Source: a virus. From it: DNA of 37,735 bases. Under the pieces are notes generated by a model. That model ran no database searches, was not told the origin of the DNA, and was given only the letters and a program-made list of their open reading frames with translations. Positions 1 to 8,600 of this stretch are shown in pieces. Each line of letters opens with the position of its first letter. The stretch's first letter is position 1. The position numbers and the translations under genes are program-made. Where the stretch lies: IMG/VR virus record IMGVR_UViG_3300003322_001161, positions 1-37,735 of that record. One strand, 5' to 3'.

Positions 1-249
1 GATCCGTACCGGGCCCGATCGGGCGGGCATGGTGGAAGGGTCGGCCAGCATTTCGCCGATGCGGTTGGCGACGCGCCCTTCGGCCGGCTTCATCAGCAGG
101 CTGAACCACTGATTGCCCAGCATGTCTGCCATCAGCGTATCGGCGAGGCCTCCCGGCAGCCCCGGCGGCCCCGCCACGCTGCGCAGCAGGTTACGGCCGG
201 TGAGGTATTGGGCCGTGGGCGATCCGGTCACTGCGGCGCTCGTTTGCGC
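1..249. repeat. Terminal redundancy, left copy
   Basis: The first 249 bases match the last 249 bases of the window (37487-37735) in the same orientation, with two mismatches (C at 152 versus T at 37638; G at 164 versus A at 37650). The gene crossing this stretch continues in frame from position 1 to 37486. The repeat therefore marks closure of a circular or circularly permuted genome rather than a true gene end. The two mismatches suggest a mixed population or read error. Confidence 0.93.
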
Positions 250-2235
250 CCAGCGCTCGCTGCCCAGATCCTTTTTCATGTTTTCGATCAGCTTCACATC
301 GTCGGGCGTCAGTACATCACGCGCGCGCGCCGCCTCGGATCCGGTGGCACGGCGCACCAGCTGATCGAGGTCGCGCGTTGCATTCGCAAAACTGTTCGGC
401 GTGAGGCCTTCGGCGCCGTAATTCGTGAGCTCGGGGACGAGTTTCTCTGTGATGTACTGGCCCACGCGCAGCCGATCGATCGGCCGGCTCGCTTTTTCAT
501 ACGCGGCGCGCGCGTGCTCGTAATCGGGTGACAGCCGCTGCATGACGCGATCCATCCGGTCCATCGTGTTGGTGAGGATCCGGGCTTCATTACCGCGCCC
601 CTGCGCCTTTGCCCGTTCGATCATGTCGCCGAGGATCTGCTTGCCGTAATGCATGTTGATCAGCAGCGAGCGCGGGTCGTCACTGAAATTGATCGACGGA
701 TCGCCGCGCAAGGTATGCCCTTCCGCGCGCGCCAGCTGCGCGCCGCGGTTCATCGCTTCCCCAAAAAACGGATTGTTCGGATTGCCGGCTTGATCCTTGC
801 CGGTGAGGCCCTGAATCAGCCGCTCCGTGTCCTTGTTCATCCGGCTGGGATCCAAGCCGGTCGCAAAGGCCTGGTCGTACATTTGCCGCGCCTGGCGTTC
901 ACGATCGGCCACCAGGCGATCGAGCTCACCGGGAGCACCGGTGAGCGGCGCCAGGGCGCCCTGGCGCGCTGCCAGACGGCTGGTTTTCTCCTGGGCCATG
1001 CGGGAGGCGATCTCAGGCGCTGCGGCTTGGCTGGAGCGCTGGAGCTGCGCAATGCCGGGGTCGCGGGTGACCTCAGCGAGCGACAGCGTGGAGCCCGGGA
1101 TGAACTGCTGCGGTGTACCGCTCGCAGCCTGGAGGCTCGCCGGATCCGCGGCGAATCGCTCCAGGGCGTTGAGCGCGATGGTCTCCTGACCGCTACGGGT
1201 GAAGGGATCGACCAGGCCGCGCTTGGCCGCTGGCAGCGCGCGCGCAGCGCCGGTAATGCCACCGCTGAACAACGCACTTTCGGCCGCATTCGACAGGCGC
1301 GACTCGTCGGCCGTCGTGGGCTGCAAGGCGCCGTACAACCCACCGAGCGCCGCCGATCCGATGACCGTGTTGGCGCCGGGCACCAGTGCTGCCGGCGCTG
1401 CGGTGGCGAGATTGCCGAGGGTCAACCCCACCTTGCCGGCGCCGGTCTCCATCAGCGGCTGATCGCGCGCGCGCGCCTCGGCGACGTCTTCATCCGATAC
1501 CAGGCCCAGCACCTGGCCAATCCCGCGGCCGGTATCGGCGAAGGCCTTGCCGGCGGCAGCGCGCAGATTGCGGTTGGTGGCGGCGAACTCCTCGCGTTGC
1601 AGGCGCCCCCGCTCTGCCGCTGGCAGCGCCAGGTATTGGTCCGGCGACAGCTTTTCGAGGTCCGGCACATGCTCCACCGGAGTGTACTCGCCGCCCGGCT
1701 GCGAGCTGCTCCGGAAGGCGTCGGCGATCACATTGCCCGGGGCTGTGCCACGTGGCACAGCCTCGAAATCGTATTTCACCGGGTTACCGGGGCCGAGGGG
1801 CTGCAAGCTTTTTATGGTAGTGCCGGTCGCTCCGCCTGCGCGCTTGATGGACACCGGGATCCGCTCCAGGCCCTGTTCCTGCGCCATGAGCGCACGGTGG
1901 CGGCCGTCCTGGTCGATGACCTTGGCCATGCCATCCTTGTCGACGCGGATGTCCAGCTGGGGGATCGCATCGAGGGCGTCGCCCTTGTTGACGGATTTTT
2001 CCAGCGACTGGGTTTTGCCGGCGTGATCTGGATCCTCCTCGACGCCAGGCGCCAACGCCAGGTATTCCGCCGGCGTCATGTACACCACGTCGTAACCGGT
2101 TTTGCCCTGGTACTTCGATACGGCTTTCGGGTCGAAGGTGATGCGCTCCTGGTAGCGCGTCCAGGGCAGCCCCGATACGATCTCCTTCGGGCCATCGGCC
2201 GGTTTATCCGAATACTTTTCCCACGGTTGCGCCAT
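1..2235 (-). CDS. Large DNA-ejection protein, P22 gp16-like position (C-terminus continues at 37486-37394)
   Basis: This gene starts at ATG 2235, directly after the stop of the gp20-like gene, and runs off the window at base 1. Its last 30 codons and TGA lie at 37486-37394, so the full product is about 775 aa. Virion proteins in this place (after gp7- and gp20-like proteins) are ejected into the host with the DNA in P22-type phages; that role is inferred from order and size. The N-terminal 130 residues carry a ParB-like signature, with DGRHRAL near residue 114 after a strand-rich stretch. The middle is Ala/Gly-rich with a hydrophobic glycine-rich segment (about residues 265-305), and the C-terminal half is charged and helical. 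P22 gp16 is 609 aa, so this one is longer, partly because of the ParB-like region. No lytic transglycosylase motif was seen. Confidence 0.72.
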   Translation of the reverse strand, partial: MAQPWEKYSDKPADGPKEIVSGLPWTRYQERITFDPKAVSKYQGKTGYDVVYMTPAEYLALAPGVEEDPDHAGKTQSLEKSVNKGDALDAIPQLDIRVDKDGMAKVIDQDGRHRALMAQEQGLERIPVSIKRAGGATGTTIKSLQPLGPGNPVKYDFEAVPRGTAPGNVIADAFRSSSQPGGEYTPVEHVPDLEKLSPDQYLALPAAERGRLQREEFAATNRNLRAAAGKAFADTGRGIGQVLGLVSDEDVAEARARDQPLMETGAGKVGLTLGNLATAAPAALVPGANTVIGSAALGGLYGALQPTTADESRLSNAAESALFSGGITGAARALPAAKRGLVDPFTRSGQETIALNALERFAADPASLQAASGTPQQFIPGSTLSLAEVTRDPGIAQLQRSSQAAAPEIASRMAQEKTSRLAARQGALAPLTGAPGELDRLVADRERQARQMYDQAFATGLDPSRMNKDTERLIQGLTGKDQAGNPNNPFFGEAMNRGAQLARAEGHTLRGDPSINFSDDPRSLLINMHYGKQILGDMIERAKAQGRGNEARILTNTMDRMDRVMQRLSPDYEHARAAYEKASRPIDRLRVGQYITEKLVPELTNYGAEGLTPNSFANATRDLDQLVRRATGSEAARARDVLTPDDVKLIENMKKDLGSERWAQTSAAVTGSPTAQYLTGRNLLRSVAGPPGLPGGLADTLMADMLGNQWFSLLMKPAEGRVANRIGEMLADPSTMPARSGPVRI

Positions 2236-3648
2236 TTACTTCACCTTCTCCCAGGACGATTTGCTCGCCGGATTGCCGCCCTTGAAGCGGTACCCGTCGA
2301 TCACATCGCCCGCCTTCGGCGCCGCCGGTTGCTGCGGCTCTTCTTCCCCACCTTCGCCTTCGGCCGCGTCGACCAGGTGTTGCCGCATTTTCCGTTGCAC
2401 GATCCCCGGGGATTTCATCGCCGCATCCATTTCGCGCTGCAATTGTTTGATGACCGCCGCGTATTGCTGCGGCGACTGCGCCACTTCGATCATCTCGCGC
2501 GCGTGCTCTTTATCGGAAACCGTCGGTGTCCCCGAAGGGGATATCGCGCGCGCGTACGCATTGATAAACGAATTGTTCGCGGCTACGAATTGCGCGACCT
2601 CTTCGCTTCCGCGATTCTGATCAAACAGTTGTTGCGCGCGGTTCAGCGGCATAAACGAGCCGCGTTTGAATTTGTTCGAGGCCTCCAGCGCGAGGTCCGC
2701 AAATTGCGAGGCCTCGTTCACCGCCATTTCGATGTTCACGAGTTTTGTCTGACCGGTGCGCTGCCCCGCTTTGAAGCCTTCGAACTCGCCGATCGCCGCT
2801 GCAATTTCCGCGGGTTTCATGCCGAGGTTTTCCGCTTCCTCGTAAATCATGTTGTTGAGTGCGGTGAGGTTTGCACCGCCTTGCGCGCCGCGGCCGAGGT
2901 TTTGTTTAACGGTGCGATCGCCGGCGAGATATTGCCGCGCCATCGCACGCAGATTTTTTTCCGGAATCGACGGCTCGACGTCGACGCCTTCCATGCGTTT
3001 CTCTCGAAGGCGCGCGGTTTCCTCCATCGCCTGGTTGTGCCGCTTGGTTTCCGCCATCGTCTGCGTGTCCTTGTACGACAGGACATCCGCCCGGAAGCGG
3101 TCAGGATCGAATTGCGGGTTTTCCGGATCGGGTAGATCACCGAGCACACCCGATTTTTTCACTTCGCCGATGCGCTGGTTCAGGTGTTGCTGCGCGAGTT
3201 GCGACGCCCGTTCCGGCGAAATACCGCGGCCGAGCGCGCTGTCGTAAACACCCAGCGCACTGCCCTTCAAATCGTTGGTGATTTCGAGCGCCTTCTCGCG
3301 CAGTGCCTGTTTGTTTTTTTCCTCGGTGGTTTTCGCGCTGCGCAGATCCGCGGCGATGCGTTCTTGCTGGAGCGCCTGTTGCCGATAGGCCATCGCCGTA
3401 TCGGGCGCGAGCTGGGCAATTTGCCCCAGTGCGACCGTCGTGGGGCTGCCGGTGGTCGGATCTATCGCGCCAGGTTGTGACAGCAACTGACGGACGCCCT
3501 GCTGCTGCTGCGCCGCGTACTGCTGCTGTTGCAACGCCAGCTGGTGCAACTGCGCCTGGGTGGCGATGTCCTTGAGCTGTACCATCTGCGCCGGCGTCAT
3601 GAACTCCGGCGGTTTGACGGCCAGCGGGATCTGCGGGTTGAGCGCCAT
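2236..3648 (-). CDS. DNA-ejection protein, P22 gp20-like position
   Basis: This 470-aa protein is almost the size of P22 gp20 (471 aa) and sits between gp7-like and gp16-like genes, the P22 order. The N-terminus is very Gln-rich (runs of QQQQ near residues 38-50), followed by long predicted helices rich in Ala, Lys and Glu, and an acidic, Pro-rich tail (GGEEEPQQPAAPK). This composition is typical of internal virion proteins ejected ahead of the genome. The start is ATG 3648, with GGAGG upstream. The stop abuts the next ATG at 2235, suggesting translational coupling. The function rests on synteny, size and composition, not on a conserved motif. Confidence 0.72.
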   Translation of the reverse strand: MALNPQIPLAVKPPEFMTPAQMVQLKDIATQAQLHQLALQQQQYAAQQQQGVRQLLSQPGAIDPTTGSPTTVALGQIAQLAPDTAMAYRQQALQQERIAADLRSAKTTEEKNKQALREKALEITNDLKGSALGVYDSALGRGISPERASQLAQQHLNQRIGEVKKSGVLGDLPDPENPQFDPDRFRADVLSYKDTQTMAETKRHNQAMEETARLREKRMEGVDVEPSIPEKNLRAMARQYLAGDRTVKQNLGRGAQGGANLTALNNMIYEEAENLGMKPAEIAAAIGEFEGFKAGQRTGQTKLVNIEMAVNEASQFADLALEASNKFKRGSFMPLNRAQQLFDQNRGSEEVAQFVAANNSFINAYARAISPSGTPTVSDKEHAREMIEVAQSPQQYAAVIKQLQREMDAAMKSPGIVQRKMRQHLVDAAEGEGGEEEPQQPAAPKAGDVIDGYRFKGGNPASKSSWEKVK

Positions 3649-3658
3649 CGGCAGCCTC

Positions 3659-4354
3659 CTATTTCGTCGGTACCGCGCCTTGGTTCATATAGCGCGACAG
3701 CAGCTTTTGCCCCTGGTAGTTATTCCACGCATCGCCGAGGCCCTGACCAAACGCATTGAACATGCCCACGGTGCCAGCAGCCTGTGCGTTGCCCTGATCG
3801 AGGAGGTTGGCATTGATCTGCGCCGCCGTGTTCTGGCCGACGCCGGCGAGCGAACTGGCTGCGCCCAGGCCCTGCCCCGTCAAACCGGTCAGCATGTTGT
3901 AACGGCGGCTCTGATCGCCCACAAAGCGGTTATACGCATTGGTGAATTCGTCCGAGGCGATGCCCTGGCTGAACTGCGTCAGGTCTTTGAGTGTGCCCCC
4001 GGAAAAGGCCCCGCCCAGCGCCGAGTGCTGGTTCTTGATCTCGTCTTGACCCTGCTGGAGGCGGAACGCATACCCCGGATCTGCCGTGAAATCGGCCATG
4101 GTGAACTGCCGGGCGCCGGGCGCGTTCGGGTTGACCGCGCCGCCCTCCCCGATACCGAGGAACGCGCGCAGCGCGCTGAGGGCATCGGTGCCCCCGCTGA
4201 TGAACGGCTGGAGCAAGTCCTTGTTCGTGTCGTACATCTGCCATTGCAGGGCGTTCGCCTTGTCGGCGGACCGTGACTGCTGGCCGGCCGCTTTCTTCGA
4301 TCCATATGCGCCAATAGCGGCCGATCCGATTGCTGCTGCTGCTCCCCAAGGCAT
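3659..4354 (-). CDS. DNA-ejection/injection protein, P22 gp7-like
   Basis: The 231-aa product compares with 229 aa for P22 gp7. It opens with an Ala/Gly/Ser-rich hydrophobic segment (MPWGAAAAIGSAAIGAYGS) that could insert in a membrane, then a Gln-rich helical region and a Gly-rich C-terminal half (LTGQGLGAASSLAG, FNAFGQGLGDAWNNYQG). This pattern is common to phage DNA-transfer proteins encoded upstream of the two larger ejection proteins. The ATG at 4354 lies two bases beyond the stop of the cupin gene. It probably travels in the virion and helps conduct DNA across the cell envelope. Confidence 0.75.
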   Translation of the reverse strand: MPWGAAAAIGSAAIGAYGSKKAAGQQSRSADKANALQWQMYDTNKDLLQPFISGGTDALSALRAFLGIGEGGAVNPNAPGARQFTMADFTADPGYAFRLQQGQDEIKNQHSALGGAFSGGTLKDLTQFSQGIASDEFTNAYNRFVGDQSRRYNMLTGLTGQGLGAASSLAGVGQNTAAQINANLLDQGNAQAAGTVGMFNAFGQGLGDAWNNYQGQKLLSRYMNQGAVPTK

Positions 4355-4358
4355 GGTT

Positions 4359-4778
4359 TTACACCTTCTGTAAAAGGCTCACATTCAGCTGATGTTCGCC
4401 GGTGATCTCGACCGCGCCACGGCCCTGTACGTTGTGGATGCAGTACAGGACGGTGTCCGGCTCCAACGACATAAACGTGTGTTTCTCGCCCGCGGGAATC
4501 AGGATCGCTGTCGGCGCCTGGTAGTCGCCGAGCCACTTGGTATCGCGCCAGACGCGAACGGATCCGCGCGCCAGCATGCTGTGGTGGCTGTACCGATGCT
4601 GATGCTGCGGCACGAACGTGAAAGCCACCTGCAGGTGCATTTGCTTGATGAAAACACCGTCGGTGCAGACGAATTCCCAGTGATCGATGGCGACCGGTTC
4701 CAGGCCGATACCGGACGCCTGCAACCAGTCCTTGCGCCGCTCTACTGGGTTTTTATCCAGGTCCTCGGCTTCGTTCAT
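4359..4778 (-). CDS. Cupin-like protein, possible metal-binding partner of the adjacent hydroxylase
   Basis: This 139-aa protein shows a cupin-like pattern. A His-rich first motif (VPQHQHRYSHH, residues 57-66) is followed by SMLARGSVRVW. A second motif, PAGEKHTF (residues 95-102), sits in a strand-turn-strand context. Together they could form a metal site. The start was taken at ATG 4778, which overlaps the hydroxylase stop as ATGA; a GTG nine bases upstream (4787) is less likely. Its substrate is unknown. Tight coupling to a 2-oxoglutarate-type hydroxylase and to ejection genes suggests both proteins act on the same target, possibly a virion or cell-surface component. Similar small cupins occur in phages without an assigned role. 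Confidence 0.6.
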   Translation of the reverse strand: MNEAEDLDKNPVERRKDWLQASGIGLEPVAIDHWEFVCTDGVFIKQMHLQVAFTFVPQHQHRYSHHSMLARGSVRVWRDTKWLGDYQAPTAILIPAGEKHTFMSLEPDTVLYCIHNVQGRGAVEITGEHQLNVSLLQKV

Positions 4779-5338
4779 GCTTCGCACCTCAGGCAGATGA
4801 TTAGGGTGATCCGGTCATCCTGGCCGTTGTTCACCACCTCATGTTCCTTCGTGTTGTCGAAGGTCCAGACCTCCCCCGCTTTCATCGCCACGAACTCGTC
4901 TTCCGTGCGGTTCACGCACTGCGGGTTTGACTGCAAAATGCAGTACAACTTGCAGTTGTAGTACTCAACGTGCCACCCCCGATCCGTGTGCGCATCGATG
5001 CGGCCGCCCGGCGGGATCCGCGTCAGCAGCACACCCCCGAGCCGTGTCGCCTCGCAGCGCGCCATGAGCCCGAACACGATCGGCCGCAGCGCCGGCAGCG
5101 CGCGCCAGGCCGGGTAAAAGATCGGATCGTGCGCGTCGTTGAACCGCGAGTAGTCGCCCGTCTCCTTGAACCGCTCCTCATCGTTATAGCGCACCCAGAT
5201 ATCCTGCATGTCACCGTGAGGCGAACCCGGCGCCGCCCGCCGGGCGCTATGGGCATCCCACAGCGCCGGCTGACGGTGCAGCTGGGCCAGCAGCGGCACC
5301 ACGTCCACCCCGTCCGCAATCTTGAGAAAGTACTTCAC
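4775..5338 (-). CDS. Aspartyl/asparaginyl beta-hydroxylase-like Fe(II)/2-oxoglutarate dioxygenase
   Basis: The 187-aa protein matches the Asp/Asn (Asp/Arg) beta-hydroxylase family by pattern. Residues 105-121 give the TRIPPGGRIDAHTDRG strand-turn with H117 and D119. Residues 154-170 give GEVWTFDNTKEHEVVNN with H166, and R176 follows as the probable 2-oxoglutarate contact. H117-x-D119...H166 would form a complete iron-binding triad. Family members hydroxylate Asp or Asn side chains using O2 and 2-oxoglutarate. The start is GTG 5338, overlapping the upstream TGA; the next start with the expected frame is far downstream. It sits between tail-fibre and ejection genes, so a virion or host-envelope protein is a plausible target, but this is inference. 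Confidence 0.82.
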   Translation of the reverse strand: MKYFLKIADGVDVVPLLAQLHRQPALWDAHSARRAAPGSPHGDMQDIWVRYNDEERFKETGDYSRFNDAHDPIFYPAWRALPALRPIVFGLMARCEATRLGGVLLTRIPPGGRIDAHTDRGWHVEYYNCKLYCILQSNPQCVNRTEDEFVAMKAGEVWTFDNTKEHEVVNNGQDDRITLIICLRCEA

Positions 5339-5637
5339 AACAATTTCCCAAGATTGCTGATTCCCGGAATTTCTTCCTCGTCGCTTGGTGGCTTCGCACC
5401 ATTGAGCCGCTGTGCGCTGGATCCTGCAACAGCCGGTTCGTTCGGTTTCTTATCTTCCGGTGTTACTGGAGGAGTCATCGGTATTGCATTGATTTGCTGA
5501 GCACTTTGACTGTGTAGCTTGTTGATGACCACCCAGGTCAGTTTCGCCGGCTGCTCGCCCAGGGCGGCCAAAATGGTGTTCGTATCCGCGATGGTAAGTT
5601 GAAATTGCAGGGTCTGATTCTCAGGTAATGCTTGCAT
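5335..5637 (-). CDS. Conserved small phage protein downstream of the tail fibre
   Basis: This gene encodes 100 aa from ATG 5637, with a clear GGAGG nine bases upstream. Residues 1-45 (QTLQFQLTIADTNTILAALG...VVINKLHSQ) resemble a small domain often found after phage tail-fibre genes, where a strand is followed by two helices. The rest is Pro/Asp/Glu-rich, probably disordered and acidic, ending ISNLGKLL. It may be a fibre-assembly or virion-associated factor, but no function is established. Its stop overlaps the GTG start of the hydroxylase. Confidence 0.6.
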   Translation of the reverse strand: MQALPENQTLQFQLTIADTNTILAALGEQPAKLTWVVINKLHSQSAQQINAIPMTPPVTPEDKKPNEPAVAGSSAQRLNGAKPPSDEEEIPGISNLGKLL

Positions 5638-5656
5638 GTGTGCCTCCAAGTGTTTG

Positions 5657-8600
5657 TTACCACGCTGGAATATAGCGCGTCGTGCCCGCGTCGTTAATCG
5701 GAATCCACTTGGTGGGGTTGCCCGCAGCGGGTGCATTGGTCAACGTGCCGGTATTGCCAGCGGCGCCATTGGTGAAGGCGGTATAAGTGCGGATCATTGT
5801 CGCGCTGCTGATCGAAAGGCTGCCGTTCACCTGTAGCTTTTCGGCGCCGGCGGTTTCCGTGGTGGTGCCAATCAAGATATTTCCAGTGGTGGCAGCCCGA
5901 AGCACGGTTGTGGAGGTAACCACCATATCGATCGGCAACAGCGTGCCAGTGCCGACAGGACTGGTGATGACCTGCACAGCGCCGGCGCCCGGATTGACCT
6001 GCAGGATGCCGCGAGGGGCATTTTCGACATCGGAGCTGCCGTACAGCTGAATGCTGCACGCCGTCGCGGTGCCGTTCGGCGCAACGGTCAGTGCGGTACC
6101 GACATTGGTTGTCGACGTTTGAAAGATCAGGCGATTCGCGATCGAGCCAATACCGCTGCTCATGTCCCCGGTGATGCGCCGCCCGTTACCGGGGAAATTC
6201 AAATTGCCAGCGACCTGTAGCTTGCTGGTGCCATCGTCGGTCGTCGTGTTGATCAGCAGATTCCCGGTCGTATTCAGTCGCACGCCTTCGGTCAGCGTCG
6301 TGCTGCCCGCCGGCGTCACGCTGAGAGTCAAATAAGCACCGCGGGCGCTACTGGTCCAGTTTTCCCCCGCGACACCGATCAGCGCGGCTTGCGCGCCGGA
6401 ATACGCGGAGCCTGAGTGGTAACCCGACCAGGACAGACGTCCCAGCTCATTGCCCGATACCACTTGCGAGGGCGCCGCCGCCGTGGTGTTTGCCCGCCGA
6501 ATAGTGATGTTTGCCAGGTTCGCATACGCATCCAGCACCAGACGTGGGCTGTTGCCGTCGCTGTTCGCAATCATGAACAAGGTATCGCTCGGCGGCGTTT
6601 GCGGTGCAGCGGTGTTGCGGTTGACCAGCAGGGCAGGGCCGACGTCGGTCGTAGCGCCGATTAGCAGGTTGCCGGATCCCGCTAGGCGCATGACTTCGCG
6701 CAGCGTGGTGGTGGTGTTGGCGACATTGGTCCACGAAAAATACGTGCCGTGGGCGGTGGAGCTCCAAGCCTCGCCGGCCAAAATGAGCGCCTGCGCCACG
6801 CCGCCGGTGTACGCAGTACCGTCGTACCCGAAGCCCTGGATAGCGCCAATCGCATTGTCGGCGGCAAGAGCGCTCGGCGCGGCCGCCGTCGTGTTCGCCC
6901 GCCGAAACGCCACCTGACAGGTTTGCGCAAATGAATCCACCATGATGCGCGCGACGCCGCTGTCGGCTGCACCCAGATGCAGGACTGTGCCCGAGGCAGG
7001 GGCGGCGAGGGCCGCCGTATTCCGTGATACGGTCAGCCGCGCTTCTGAATCCGTGGTTGTGCCAAGCAGGAGATTAAGCCCGGTGCTGAATCGGCCGGCT
7101 TCTGTACCCAACAAAAATGCGAGCGGCAACTGTGTGCCAGTGCCTGTAATACCTGACTCCAGGAATATCGCGGCAGAGCCGGCGTTGGCCTGGAGTCGCC
7201 CATAGGAAGCATTGGTGGGATTGGACTGTGCATACAAAATTACCGAAGACAGGCCTGCGGTGCCGTTCGGAATAAACCCGACATTGGTATTGCTGTTCGC
7301 TGTCGAGGTTTGGAACATCGCGCGGTTCGCCACCGTCGCGTTGCTGAAATCAGCGAGAAATCGCCGGCCGGTGCCAATGAAAGCCAGATTTCCGGCGATC
7401 TGGAGTTTATTGGTGCCGTCGTCAGTGGTGGTGCCGATCAATAGATTTTGCGAGGTGGTGAAGCGAGCCGCTTCTGTGCCGGCAATGGAAATTGCGAGCG
7501 GCAGCGCGGTGCCGGATCCCACCGAGGTACTCGATAACGTCGACAGGGTCGACGAAATAAACGCCGTGAACAGGCCGGCGTTGGTCGGCGTGGCGTTGTT
7601 GTACAGGTCAATGCCAGACTGTACGGCAGTGCCGCTCGGCAGCACCGTGATGCTCGTGTTGCTGTTCGCGGTGGATGTCTGCAATGCCAGGCGGTTCGCC
7701 CGCGTCGCGTTGCTCATATCGCCGCGCAGGCGCCGCGCACTGCCGATAAACGCCTGGTCACCGGCTACCTGCAGGAGGTGCGTCGCATCGTCTGTAATGG
7801 TGCCGATCAGCAGATGGCTGGCCGTCGACAATCGCACCGCGGTGGCGTTGTTGATTTGCAGGTCGAAGGGCAGCACCGTGCCCGCCCCTTGCGCGGCACT
7901 GTTGATCGTGACATTGGTACCGGAGGTGACGCCGAACGTACCATAAGACGCATCGGTGGTAGTCGCGCTGGACATCACCACCAGACGTGCGGACAACCCG
8001 CCAGTCGCCGGCAGCACCCCCACCAGCGTGTCCTGGGCGGCAGCGGCGTTCTGGAAATAGGGCGACGTCGCACTGAGCGACCAGTCCGCCAGAATGCGCT
8101 GGTTGGTACCGGTGAACGCCAGATTGCCGGTCAGGGCCGCGCTGCCGCCCACCTGCAAATCATGCGTACCATCGTCGGTGGTGGTATTGATCAACAGGTG
8201 CCCGTTCGTTGCCAGGCGCACCTGCGTAACGCCATCCACCTGAAGATCGAGGGGCAGCGTTACCCCAACACCCATGGCGGCCGTGTTCACCGCCGAGGCG
8301 TCACCCCCGGTAATGCCGACAGTAACGTACGGCGAATCGGTGTAAGTGGGATCCGCGAGGGCCGCCCAGGCCGATGCCGTGCCGCTATCGGCACCTGGCA
8401 ACAGCCCCACGAACGTATCGGCCGCAACGTCGGTGTTCTGGAAGTAGGGCGACGTCGCCAGCAAATCCCAGGGGCCATACAAGCGCAGGTCGTCGCCATC
8501 GAGGAGGAGGGAACCCGTCAGCGTCACCCCGTCGAACGTCGGGTGATTGCCAGGACCCAGCGACTGCGGCAGCGACAGGACCAAATCCGCGGCGTCGTTA

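Noticed and set aside
1-249. Direct terminal repeats as in T7-like phages
   Set aside because: The repeat crosses the middle of a gene, is imperfect, and the virion genes are P22-type, which points to headful packaging and an assembly overlap.
649-3135. A very long open frame on the plus strand (828 codons) opposite the ejection-protein genes
   Set aside because: It is Arg/Leu/Gly-rich with no domain, spans two real minus-strand genes and lacks a Shine-Dalgarno site; it is the usual antisense shadow in GC-rich coding DNA.
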